From JAVBLF01 sp031553675 (GTDB lineage: Bacteria > Bacillota > Clostridia > Christensenellales > CALWSW01), in NCBI GenBank assembly GCA_031553675.1, contig JAVBLF010000079.1:1-54828 (forward strand): DNA of 54,828 bases, written 5' to 3'. The notes under the pieces were generated by a model, which had not been told where the DNA came from, searched no databases, and saw only the letters and a list, made by a program, of their open reading frames with translations. Below, one piece after another: positions 1 through 8,011 of this stretch (positions are counted from its first letter, which is position 1; every line of letters starts with the position of its first letter). The position numbers were made by a program, and so were the translations under genes.

Positions 1-1
1 C

Positions 2-382
2 GGCTTCTACCAGGGCGATGGCCTCATCAAGTACCGCATCGAAAGCGAGACGATGGGCATCCTCATCGGCCACCGCGGTGAAACGCTCGACGCCATGCAA
101 TACCTGACCAGCCTCGTCGTCAACCGCGGCCAGGAAAGCTACCGCCGCGTCACGCTCGACACCGAGAACTATCGCAGCAAACGCGAAGAAACCCTCATGC
201 GCCTCGCGCGCAAGATCGCTTCCCAGGTCAAAGCCACCGGCCAACCTGTGCCGCTCGAACCCATGAACCCCTACGAGCGCCGCGTCCTGCACGCCGCCCT
301 CCAGCGCAACCCCTACGTCGAGACTTACAGCGAGGGCGAAGAGCCCAACCGCCACGTCGTCGTGGCACCGAAGAAGCGGTAA
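2..382 (+). CDS. jag: Jag/KhpB RNA-binding protein, 5' end missing
   Basis: The window opens inside this gene; only the C-terminal ~126 codons are present, so no start is visible. A KH-type loop (IGHRGETLD) is followed by an R3H-type segment (PMNPYERRVLHAAL) and a basic tail (APKKR). Jag/KhpB proteins are cytoplasmic RNA-binding proteins, normally encoded just after the membrane insertase gene yidC/spoIIIJ near oriC. The next genes, mnmE, mnmG and rsmG, are the expected neighbours, so the identity is secure although the N-terminal Jag domain lies outside the window. The stop is followed within about 10 bp by an A/T hairpin element. Confidence 0.93.
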   Translation, partial: GFYQGDGLIKYRIESETMGILIGHRGETLDAMQYLTSLVVNRGQESYRRVTLDTENYRSKREETLMRLARKIASQVKATGQPVPLEPMNPYERRVLHAALQRNPYVETYSEGEEPNRHVVVAPKKR

Positions 383-390
383 ATGGGATT

Positions 391-438
391 TTTTCTTCTA
401 CTTTTTTTGTAAAAAAAGTAGCAAAAAAACTTCTGTAG
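391..438 (+). repeat. A/T hairpin repeat, copy 1
   Basis: A near-perfect hairpin (CTACTTTTTTT, loop GT, AAAAAAAGTAG) is preceded by TTCTT and followed by CAAAAAAACTTCTG. Four more copies lie at 22423, 24414, 41911 and 46321, where the base of the stem changes on both sides together while the outer motifs stay fixed. It sits 8 bp after the jag stop and could act as a terminator. Confidence 0.8.
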
Positions 439-586
439 GCCTTCGGGCCCCCGGCATGGTCGGCTCAACACCGACCATGCCGTCGGGAGGCGTTTCGATA
501 CCGAAGCGTTGCAATGGTGGATGCCCTGTTTTCGATCAAACTCAAGCGCTGCTGGGTATGATACCAAGTTTTGGATCCAAATATAC

Positions 587-683
587 ATCTTCCCAATGGG
601 GATTCTTAAGGGTCCCTGACCCTTAAGCCAGGGTTTTAGGGGCTGGAAGCCCCTAACGTCCCCCAAGTGCCGAAGACGGCACC
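587..683 (+). repeat. Paired-hairpin intergenic repeat, copy 1
   Basis: First of two direct copies with a 112 bp period. Each unit holds three hairpins in order: CTTAAGGGTC/GACCCTTAAG with a 3 nt loop; TAGGGGCT/AGCCCCTA; and GTGCCG/CGGCAC with an AAGA loop. A diverged relative lies at 22571-22632. This copy has no T-run after the third hairpin. Confidence 0.8.
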
Positions 684-698
684 TTTGATCAAATCAAG

Positions 699-795
699 AT
701 CTTCCCAATGGGGATTCTTAAGGGTCCCTGACCCTTAAGCCGGGGTTCTAGGGGCTGGAAGCCCCTAACGTCTCCCAAGTGCCGAAGACGGCACT
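699..795 (+). repeat. Paired-hairpin intergenic repeat, copy 2
   Basis: Second direct copy, nearly identical to 587-683. Its last hairpin is followed by six T, giving it the form of an intrinsic terminator. The stretch 383-821 between jag and mnmE holds only these repeats and the A/T hairpin; I see no gene in it. Confidence 0.8.
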
Positions 796-800
796 TTTTT
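779..800 (+). terminator. Intrinsic terminator directly before mnmE
   Basis: The hairpin GTGCCG-AAGA-CGGCAC is followed by TTTTTT. It ends only 6 bp before the mnmE Shine-Dalgarno, which leaves no room for a promoter between them. Transcripts from upstream must therefore cross it to reach mnmE, or a promoter lies within or before the repeats. Confidence 0.7.
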
Positions 801-821
801 CGAATGAAGGAGCGTGAGGCT

Positions 822-2171
822 GTGAACGACACGATTTATGCGCTGTCGACGCCGCCGGGAAACGGCGTGGCCGTGATCCGCGTGAGCGGAGGGCGCGCGG
901 AAGAGGCGATGCGCGCCTGCTTTTCGCGGCGGGGCGCGATCGAGAGTCATGTGCTGTATTACGGGGCGTTTCGGCATCCGGTGACGGGCGAGACGCTCGA
1001 CGAGGGGATGGCCGTCCTCATGCGCGCGCCGCGGAGCTATACGGCGGAGGACTGCGCGGAGTTCCACTGCCACGGATCGCCTTTGGTGCTTTCGCGCGTC
1101 ATGGCGGCGCTGGCCTCGATCGGCTTGCGCCAAGCCGAGCCGGGGGAATTCACGCGGAGGGCTTTCGAAAACGCGCGGCTCGACTTGAGCCAAGCCGAGG
1201 CGGTCATGGACCTGATCCACGCGACGGCTGAGGCGTCCGCGAAAAGCGCGTTGGAACAGCTCCAAGGCGCGATGGCAAAGACCGTCACAGCGTTGCAGGA
1301 CAAGCTGACCGATGCAATCGCACAGCTCGAAGCGGCGATCGACTATCCCGAGGAAGACTGGGAAGGCGAGATCGCCGAGGGGGTCGGAGAGAAAGTGCGG
1401 GCGATACGCGCGGAGATCGAGACGCTGCTCTCGGGCGGCGCGCAGGGCAAGATCGTGCGCGAAGGGCTTGGTGTGGCGCTCGTCGGCAGGCCGAACGCCG
1501 GAAAATCGACACTGCTCAACGCGCTATTGGGCCAGGACCGCGCCATCGTGACCGACATTCCCGGTACGACCCGCGACGTGATCGAAGAGGGCATCGTCGT
1601 TAAGGGTTTGCTTGTGCGACTGATCGACACGGCGGGCTTGCGGGAAAGCGAGGAAACGGTCGAGCGTCTGGGCGTCGAACGGACGCGCAAGGCGATCGAG
1701 AGCGCAGATTTGCTGCTCTTTGTGATCGACGGCGCCGAAGGCATGACGCCGGAAGATCGGGCGATCTGGGAAGAAATTGGGGACAAACCGGCGATCTGCC
1801 TTGTGAACAAAGGGGATAAGCCGCTCTTGGTGGACGAAGAAGCGCTGGCCAAGGCGCTGGGTGTGCCCGTCGTCGTGACGGGCTTCGGCGTCGGGCTGGA
1901 GGACTTGAAAACGGCGATCTTCGCGCACTTTTCGTCCCTGGCACCGGTCGCCAAACCGCCGGTGCTCGTCAGCAACCGCCGCCACCTCGACGCCCTCGCG
2001 GACGCGCGGGACGCGATCGACTGCGCGATGGACGCCCTGCCCCTCGGCGACATGGACTGTGTGAGCATCGACCTCCGAAGGGCATGGCAGGCGCTCGGGT
2101 CGATCACGGGATTGACAGCGGAAGAGAGAATCGTCGATCGGATCTTTTCGACATTTTGTTTGGGTAAATAA
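822..2171 (+). CDS. mnmE: tRNA modification GTPase MnmE (TrmE)
   Basis: With MnmG, MnmE installs the carboxymethylaminomethyl group on wobble U34 of certain tRNAs. I chose the GTG at 822 because AAGGAG (807-812) sits 9 nt upstream and the protein then begins MNDTIYALSTPPG, the usual family start; an ATG at 804 has no Shine-Dalgarno. The 449-residue length is normal. An N-terminal folate-binding domain precedes a G domain with GRPNAGKS (~222), TTRD (~247), DTAGL (~270) and NKGD (~329). The C-terminus ends CLGK, the conserved C(I/L)GK motif with the catalytic Cys. mnmG follows after 24 bp, so co-transcription is likely. Confidence 0.97.
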   Translation: MNDTIYALSTPPGNGVAVIRVSGGRAEEAMRACFSRRGAIESHVLYYGAFRHPVTGETLDEGMAVLMRAPRSYTAEDCAEFHCHGSPLVLSRVMAALASIGLRQAEPGEFTRRAFENARLDLSQAEAVMDLIHATAEASAKSALEQLQGAMAKTVTALQDKLTDAIAQLEAAIDYPEEDWEGEIAEGVGEKVRAIRAEIETLLSGGAQGKIVREGLGVALVGRPNAGKSTLLNALLGQDRAIVTDIPGTTRDVIEEGIVVKGLLVRLIDTAGLRESEETVERLGVERTRKAIESADLLLFVIDGAEGMTPEDRAIWEEIGDKPAICLVNKGDKPLLVDEEALAKALGVPVVVTGFGVGLEDLKTAIFAHFSSLAPVAKPPVLVSNRRHLDALADARDAIDCAMDALPLGDMDCVSIDLRRAWQALGSITGLTAEERIVDRIFSTFCLGK

Positions 2172-2195
2172 TTCCCTGGGAAATGGGGCCATTGT

Positions 2196-4106
2196 ATGGA
2201 GAAACAAGGATTTTTTGCGGGTCGTTTCGATGTGATCGTCGTCGGCGCGGGGCACGCAGGCTGTGAAGCCGCGCTCGCCACCGCGCGGATGGGACATGAA
2301 ACGCTCTGTTTGACCATGAACCTCGACAGCATCGCGCTCATGGCGTGCAACCCCTCGATCGGCGGAACGAGCAAGGGACATTTGGTGCGCGAGATCGACG
2401 CGCTCGGCGGCGAGATGGGATTGGCGGCCGACGACTGCTTTCTGCAAAGCAAGATGCTGAACACGGGGAAGGGGCCTGCTGTGCACTCGCTGCGCGTCCA
2501 GGCCGACAAACGGCGCTACCACGAGCGCATGAAGCGCGCGATGGAGAGTCAGGAGGGGCTTTGGCTCCGGCAGGGCGAAGTCGCCCGGATCGATGTGTCG
2601 GATGGGCACGTGACGGGCGTGACGATGGCGAGCGGCGCGTTTTACGCATGCAAGGCCGTGATCGTCGCGACAGGGGTTTACCTGAAAAGCCGCGTGATCA
2701 TCGGGGAGCATTCGGTGGACAGCGGGCCGAGTGGGCTCTTTCCGGCGAACAGCTTGACGGAATCGCTCCTTGCGCTGGGTTTTGCGATCCGGCGTTTTAA
2801 GACCGGCACGCCTGCGCGGATCAACGCGCGTTCGATCGACTACGACAAGACGATCCCGCAGAGCGGAGACGCGATCGTGACGCCCTTTTCCTTTGTGAAC
2901 GATGGGGGCGATTTGAGCGCGCGGGAGCAGTCGCTCTGCTACCTCACCTACACGAACGAGAAGACGCACGCCATCATCCGCGCCAACCTCGACCGCGCCC
3001 CGATGTACAGCGGAAAAATACTTGGAACGGGCGCGCGCTACTGCCCGTCGATCGAGGACAAAGTTGTTCGCTTTGCCGAGAAGGACAGGCACCAGCTCTT
3101 CTTAGAGCCGGAAGGCGCCAGTACGGGCGAAGTCTATGTGCAGGGTTTGTCGACGTCGTTGCCGGAAGATGTACAAGAGGCGTTTTTGCGGACGATCGTG
3201 GGTTTGGAGCGTGTGGAGATCATGCGCTACGCTTACGCGATCGAATACGACTGCATCGACGCGACGGCGTTGGAATTGACGCTCGAGAGCAAGGCCGTCA
3301 AAGGGCTCTTTTTTGCCGGACAGATCAACGGTTCGAGCGGCTACGAAGAGGCGGCGGCCCAGGGTTTGATCGCGGGCATGAACGCGGCGCTCGGATTGCG
3401 GGGGGAAGAGGCGGTCGTGATCGACCGTTCGCAGGGCTATATCGGCGTGCTGATCGACGATTTGGTGACGAAGGGAACGGACGAGCCTTACCGCATGATG
3501 ACGAGCCGCGCGGAGTACCGGCTTTTGCTGCGGCAGGACAACGCCGACGAGAGATTGACGGCGATCGGCTATGCGGCGGGGCTGGCGAGTGGGAAACGTT
3601 ATGCACGAATGGTGGATAAGTACGCGCAAGTCGATGCGGCGATCGCGCGGATGAAGAAGACGGGGCCGGTATACGCCAAGATGATCGAGGTTTTGGCGCA
3701 AAGGGGCGAGGAAAAGCCCGCGACAGGCGTCAAGCTCTTCGACCTCTTGAAGCGGCCCGCGCTCGGCTTTGCCGACGTGGCGGCTTGTGATCCCGAGGCG
3801 CTGCGCTACGATACCGACGTCGAGGAGCAGATCCGGATTCGGGCGCGCTACGAGGGCTACATCAAAAAGCAGGCCGACGATGTCGCCCGCTTCAAGCACT
3901 TGGAAGAGCGCGTTTTGCCGGATGATCTCGATTACATGGCGGTGTCGGCCCTGCGCATCGAGGCACGGCAAAAGCTGGCAGCCAGGCGACCGCGTTCCCT
4001 GGGGCAGGCATCGCGCATCGCCGGGGTGTCGCCCGCCGACATCATGGTGCTCATGGTGCTGCTCGACAAGCGAAAACGCGAGGAGGCCCGCGATGGAAGC
4101 AAGTGA
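2196..4106 (+). CDS. mnmG: tRNA uridine-5-carboxymethylaminomethyl modification enzyme MnmG (GidA)
   Basis: This FAD-dependent partner of MnmE acts on U34 of tRNA. The 636 residues are full length for the family. The dinucleotide-binding motif VVGAGHAGCEAAL lies near residue 16, with the GidA signature stretches around NPSIGGTSKGHLVREIDALG and NGSSGYEEAAAQG following. The ATG at 2196 has only a weak ribosome site (AATGGGG), which fits translation coupled to mnmE. The gene overlaps rsmG by 14 bp. The intergenic stretch before it holds the near-palindrome ATTCCCTGGGAAAT (2171-2184), found again before pstA. Confidence 0.97.
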   Translation: MEKQGFFAGRFDVIVVGAGHAGCEAALATARMGHETLCLTMNLDSIALMACNPSIGGTSKGHLVREIDALGGEMGLAADDCFLQSKMLNTGKGPAVHSLRVQADKRRYHERMKRAMESQEGLWLRQGEVARIDVSDGHVTGVTMASGAFYACKAVIVATGVYLKSRVIIGEHSVDSGPSGLFPANSLTESLLALGFAIRRFKTGTPARINARSIDYDKTIPQSGDAIVTPFSFVNDGGDLSAREQSLCYLTYTNEKTHAIIRANLDRAPMYSGKILGTGARYCPSIEDKVVRFAEKDRHQLFLEPEGASTGEVYVQGLSTSLPEDVQEAFLRTIVGLERVEIMRYAYAIEYDCIDATALELTLESKAVKGLFFAGQINGSSGYEEAAAQGLIAGMNAALGLRGEEAVVIDRSQGYIGVLIDDLVTKGTDEPYRMMTSRAEYRLLLRQDNADERLTAIGYAAGLASGKRYARMVDKYAQVDAAIARMKKTGPVYAKMIEVLAQRGEEKPATGVKLFDLLKRPALGFADVAACDPEALRYDTDVEEQIRIRARYEGYIKKQADDVARFKHLEERVLPDDLDYMAVSALRIEARQKLAARRPRSLGQASRIAGVSPADIMVLMVLLDKRKREEARDGSK

Positions 4107-4818
4107 ACGCGGTTTGTTTTTCGAAAGCCTGGAAGGGGCGCTTTCGTCGCTGGGTTGGGAGACGGACGGCGAGGTTTTGCGCAAATGCGGCGTGTATTAC
4201 GACCTGTTGATCGACTGGAACGCGCGCATGAATTTGACGCGCATCGAGGACGCCAAGGACGCTGCCGAGAAGCATTTTGCGGATTCGCTTTTGCCCCTTT
4301 GCTTCGGCTTGCTGCCGGAAGGGGCGAGCGCGATCGACGTCGGAACGGGCGCCGGTTTTCCGGGGGTCGTTTTGGCGATCGTTCGGCCGGATTTGCGCAT
4401 GACCCTGCTCGATTCGCTGCAAAAGAGGCTGGGCTTTTTGCGTGAGCTTTGCGATGCGGTCGGCGTACAGGCCGATTTCGTGCACGCCCGTGCCGAGGAT
4501 GGCGGGCGCGACCCGGCGCTTCGGGGGCGTTTCGATCTGGCTTTGTCGCGCGCCCTCGCTCCGGCGCCGGTGCTGATGGAGCTCGTTTTGCCCTTCCTGA
4601 AGCGCGGCGGTTCCGCGCTCTGCTACAAGGGCGGCGGCGCGAAAGAGGAATTCGAGGGCGCAAAAAAAGCCCTCCTACGCCTCAACGGGAAGCTCGACGC
4701 GATTCGGGAGAAAAGCTGCGCCTGGGGTGAGCGCTCGATCGTCGTCGTTAAGCAGGCCGATCTCGTGCCGAAAGCCTACCCGAGGCGGGCGGGCATGCCG
4801 AGCAAAGACCCGCTTTGA
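4093..4818 (+). CDS. rsmG: 16S rRNA (guanine-N7) methyltransferase RsmG (GidB)
   Basis: RsmG uses S-adenosylmethionine to methylate N7 of a guanine in the 530 loop of 16S rRNA. The 241-residue protein has the SAM-binding motif DVGTGAGFPG (~residues 79-88) and the family stretch around NLTRIED and KHFADSLL. GAGGAGG lies just upstream of the ATG, inside the end of mnmG, so the start is well supported. The C-terminal tail (YPRRAGMPSKDPL) matches the family ending. A terminator follows at 4840. In Bacillus this gene is followed by noc-soj-spo0J in the same direction; here those genes lie 8 kb away on the other strand. Confidence 0.97.
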   Translation: MEASERGLFFESLEGALSSLGWETDGEVLRKCGVYYDLLIDWNARMNLTRIEDAKDAAEKHFADSLLPLCFGLLPEGASAIDVGTGAGFPGVVLAIVRPDLRMTLLDSLQKRLGFLRELCDAVGVQADFVHARAEDGGRDPALRGRFDLALSRALAPAPVLMELVLPFLKRGGSALCYKGGGAKEEFEGAKKALLRLNGKLDAIREKSCAWGERSIVVVKQADLVPKAYPRRAGMPSKDPL

Positions 4819-4839
4819 ACGAACGATGCGATTCCAAAG

Positions 4840-4869
4840 CAAAACCGCCCGATTCCGGACGGTTTTTTT
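4840..4869 (+). terminator. Terminator between rsmG and cvpA
   Basis: The hairpin AAACCG...CGGTTT (4842-4865) is flanked by A and T runs, so it can serve the converging genes on both strands. Seven T follow on the plus strand. Confidence 0.8.
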
Positions 4870-4891
4870 GTATGGCGGGGGATCGGGATCG

Positions 4892-5623
4892 TCAGAAGAC
4901 GCCCTTCATCATGGTCAACAGGAAGTTCGATCGGTAGAAGAATTCGGCGTAGCGGGATTCGGAGATCAGTTGGTTGGCCATGAGGTTGAGCGCGGCGTTT
5001 TCGCCCTGTTGGCTCAGCACGATCAAGATCAGCGGCACGGCCATGAAGATCACAAAGAGCAGGAAAAAACCGTTGAGTAGGCCGAAGATCGCCCCGATCG
5101 GCGCGTCGGCGCGGCGCAGCACGGGTAGGTGTACGACGTTGTCATAGCCTTTGATCAGAAACTCGAGCAGCAGACGGATCGCGACGAAGGCGATCACGAA
5201 GGCGATCACGTGGATGCTGAACGCGACGACGGTCTGCGTGATCGTGCTGCCGACGCTACGGGTGGTTTCGGTGACGAAGACTTGGCTGACGAGGTTTTGT
5301 TCGACCAGGCTTTCGACGGGGAAGGGCGTCGTGATGTTCGCAACGATGTCGGAGAGCTGCGTCGGGGAGAGCTGCGCGACGTCCATCTTGGCCAGTTCGG
5401 CGCCGTGAACGAACTCCGACCCCTCGATGTAGTAGAGCATGGCGCTGGTCAGGCGCTCCGTGTTTTGCAGCAGCGCGGCGATCGGATTCGCGATCCAAAG
5501 AGCCAGCAGCCACGACAAAAAGAAGCTCGACACACCGAGCGCACTGCGCAAAAAGCCCTGGTAAAAGCCGAGCAGGCCCAGCGTTACGAGGATTGCGACG
5601 ACAAAGATGTCGAGGGGGTTCAA
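4892..5623 (-). CDS. CvpA family membrane protein
   Basis: The 243-residue protein has a hydrophobic N-terminus (NPLDIFVVAILVTLGLLGF) and about four membrane segments, with a periplasmic-type loop between segments 2 and 3. This is the CvpA (colicin V production) layout; members are inner-membrane proteins of poorly defined role. The TTG at 5623 is chosen because AAGGAGG lies 10 nt upstream (5634-5640) and the protein then begins at the family start. A longer reading from ATG 5662 adds a basic, non-conserved lead. The DUF5711 gene lies 77 bp upstream in the same direction and the pair is probably one operon. Confidence 0.85.
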   Translation of the reverse strand: MNPLDIFVVAILVTLGLLGFYQGFLRSALGVSSFFLSWLLALWIANPIAALLQNTERLTSAMLYYIEGSEFVHGAELAKMDVAQLSPTQLSDIVANITTPFPVESLVEQNLVSQVFVTETTRSVGSTITQTVVAFSIHVIAFVIAFVAIRLLLEFLIKGYDNVVHLPVLRRADAPIGAIFGLLNGFFLLFVIFMAVPLILIVLSQQGENAALNLMANQLISESRYAEFFYRSNFLLTMMKGVF

Positions 5624-5700
5624 CGATCGACCGCCTCCTTTTCGGGGCGAATGGGTTCGCACTTGGTATCATATGCGAAGCTTGGACAATTTAGCACAGG

Positions 5701-6807
5701 TCATTTTGTATCGACCGTCAAGAGCACGGCGGACTGATCATTTCGCAGCAGGATCCGGCCATCGGGAATTTTGCTGGCCTCGGTCGCGGCAAAATCGAGC
5801 GGATAGGTTTTCGTTACCGCGCCACTTTCGCCATATATATAGATCGTGCCATCGGCGATCGCGACGACTTTCCCGCCGATCAGGAAGGCGCCGAGAAGCT
5901 TGGCAGGCAGCCGAAGGTTGAGGTCGTGGGACGATTCCGGCAGCGTCAGGAGGATCGCGGCGCTCGGGGCTGCGCTGTCTCGGGCGCGGCGGGGACGGAT
6001 CAAAAAGGCGTTTGTGGTGGTCGTTTCGGCGTGATCGAGGGTTTCCCATCCGTAGATCAGGCGGCGGGCTTCTTCCTTGCCGCTGGAGGCAAAGGCGTGC
6101 AGCGCGTTTGTGCCCGACGCGTAGAACATGTTGGCGGCCGGATAGATCGATTCGATGATCTCGCCTTCGACGCTCATGTCTCCGGTCACGGCGTCGCCGC
6201 CCGAAAAGGTGCGGATGCGCGACGCGATCGATCCCGATTCGGTGTTGACCGTCATAACCCAGAGCTGATCGACGCCAAAATAGCTATAGTTGAGCACGTT
6301 GGCATGCTCAAAGGTGAGCGGTTCGAGCTGGGCGCCGTCCTTGCTGATCAGTGAGATCGCCTCGTCGCCCCCCGGTGTGACGCGGTGGACCGCGATGTAG
6401 GTGCTGCCGCAACGCACCGACACAATGCGGCTGGACGTGAACTCGATCAGGTCGAAGAGGGCGTTTCCGTTGTAGTCGATCGCCTGGACGACGCGATCGT
6501 TGTAGATGGCGATGAGGTTGTCCGAGCAGCTGACCGAAAAGTTGCTGTCGCGCAGTTCCATCGACCAAAGCGCCTTGTCGGTCTTCAGGTTGTCGAAGTG
6601 CAGCAGATTGCCTTCGACGTAGACGACGCCGTTTTGCGAAAAGGCGTAGGAAGAAGCGGCGACGATCGGGACGTTCGTGAGCTGGACGGGGCTGGCGGAC
6701 CCGCGCATGACCGCGAGCACAACCCCAGCGATCACGACCAAAAGCAACGCGATCACGACGATACGCGCGCGCAGATTGAGTTGGCGTCTGACGGTTTTCG
6801 ACGACAA
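5701..6807 (-). CDS. DUF5711-type membrane-anchored beta-propeller-like protein
   Basis: The protein has one N-terminal membrane helix (roughly residues 16-36, RIVVIALLLVVIAGVVLAV) and a long extracytoplasmic part of short beta-rich repeats such as QNGVVYVEGNLLHF, CSDNLIAIYNDRVV and GGKVVAIADGTIYIYG, resembling propeller blades. I recognise it as DUF5711, a Clostridia family of unknown function; the assignment is from memory of the family's look. The TTG at 6807 has GGAGG 7 nt upstream, whereas the ATG at 6822 has no ribosome site, so I prefer the TTG start (368 residues). cvpA follows. Confidence 0.65.
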   Translation of the reverse strand: MSSKTVRRQLNLRARIVVIALLLVVIAGVVLAVMRGSASPVQLTNVPIVAASSYAFSQNGVVYVEGNLLHFDNLKTDKALWSMELRDSNFSVSCSDNLIAIYNDRVVQAIDYNGNALFDLIEFTSSRIVSVRCGSTYIAVHRVTPGGDEAISLISKDGAQLEPLTFEHANVLNYSYFGVDQLWVMTVNTESGSIASRIRTFSGGDAVTGDMSVEGEIIESIYPAANMFYASGTNALHAFASSGKEEARRLIYGWETLDHAETTTTNAFLIRPRRARDSAAPSAAILLTLPESSHDLNLRLPAKLLGAFLIGGKVVAIADGTIYIYGESGAVTKTYPLDFAATEASKIPDGRILLRNDQSAVLLTVDTK

Positions 6808-6921
6808 AGAAGCCCCTCCCATTTCGTTCGATCTAGGTTACCGATCAAAGCTTGTTCTATTTTATATGACAAATGCATGAAATGCAACGCCCGGCGTTTT
6901 ACCGGTCGGGGAAAGCGCGTT

Positions 6922-6950
6922 TTGACACTGCCCCCGCTGTGGGTTAGAAT
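6922..6950 (+). promoter_or_regulatory. Sigma-A-type promoter for the lipid kinase operon
   Basis: TTGACA, a 17 bp spacer and TAGAAT. The expected transcription start is about 70 bp before the gene at 7024. Confidence 0.75.
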
Positions 6951-7023
6951 GGAAAATACCAAGTGCCGCGCATCGATGCGTGCGCGAAATGCATGCCTCC
7001 TGTGGGGCGGGAAGAGGGACAAC

Positions 7024-8001
7024 ATGAATCAGACCGGCGGGGCATCCGCGATCCATTTCATCGTCAATCCCTGGGCGGGCAAGCGCACAGCGCCCGTCGA
7101 AGACGCGATCCTCCGCTATGCCGAAGCGAACAATCTGCGCTGGCAGATCGACGTCGCGCGCGAAAAGTATAGCTTGAAGCAGACGACGCAAAAGGCCATC
7201 GAGGCCGGCGCGATCTGCGTCGTGTCGGTCGGCGGCGACGGCACGCTCAACGACGTCTCGGGCGTCGTGATGGGAAGCGGAGTGCCGCTCGGTATTTTGC
7301 CCTGCGGAACGGGGAACGATTTCATCAAGAGCGTGGGCATTCCGACCGACCTGACCCGAGCGCTCGACGTGATCCGCGCCCAGCACCGACGCGCCGTCGA
7401 TATGGGCAGCGTCAACGGCGTTCCCTTCATCAACATCGCGGGAGCGGGCTTCGACGCCGACGTCGATATCTATATCAAACGCTATAAAGGCATGGGGCTC
7501 TCGGGGCTGCCGGCCTACCTTGCAGCGACGCTGCAAGCCGTCGCCGCGTATGACACCCATGAGGCGCGCGTCGAGTTCCGCGGTGTGGAAGCCATTCCCG
7601 GCACGGTGGAGCAGCCCTTTTTGACCGGCTTGAAGTGCGAGGGTGACGCGCTTGTCGGAGACCTTCGCATGCTGCTGATCGCCGCCTGCAACGGCCGGCA
7701 TTTCGGCGGCGGCATGCCCATCGCGCCTCAGGCGATCGTCGATGACGGACGATTCGACGTCTGCGTCGTCCATGCGCTCAACCGCCGGACGATCCTGAAG
7801 ATGCTGCCGGGCCTGCTCAAGGGCAAACACGTTGAAAAGAGCGAGGTTTGCGCCTACTTTCGCGCCAACGAGATCCGCCTGCGCTTCGACCGTCCGGTCA
7901 ACACCGAACTCGACGGCGAAGTCAGCCAGTGGAAAGACCTCCACATCCTCCTCCATCCCAAGGCGATCGACGTCATCGTCCCCCATGCCATCGAAGAGTG
8001 A
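7024..8001 (+). CDS. YegS/DagK-type lipid kinase
   Basis: This 325-residue protein belongs to the diacylglycerol kinase catalytic family. GGDGTLND (70-77) is the nucleotide-binding signature and PCGTGNDF (93-100) the second family motif. An IVNPWAGK motif opens the protein. It probably phosphorylates a membrane lipid such as diacylglycerol, but the substrate cannot be read from sequence. The ATG at 7024 follows AAGAGGGAC. The next gene begins 10 bp after the stop, so the two are likely co-transcribed. Confidence 0.88.
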   Translation: MNQTGGASAIHFIVNPWAGKRTAPVEDAILRYAEANNLRWQIDVAREKYSLKQTTQKAIEAGAICVVSVGGDGTLNDVSGVVMGSGVPLGILPCGTGNDFIKSVGIPTDLTRALDVIRAQHRRAVDMGSVNGVPFINIAGAGFDADVDIYIKRYKGMGLSGLPAYLAATLQAVAAYDTHEARVEFRGVEAIPGTVEQPFLTGLKCEGDALVGDLRMLLIAACNGRHFGGGMPIAPQAIVDDGRFDVCVVHALNRRTILKMLPGLLKGKHVEKSEVCAYFRANEIRLRFDRPVNTELDGEVSQWKDLHILLHPKAIDVIVPHAIEE

Positions 8002-8011
8002 GTTGTCCCTT

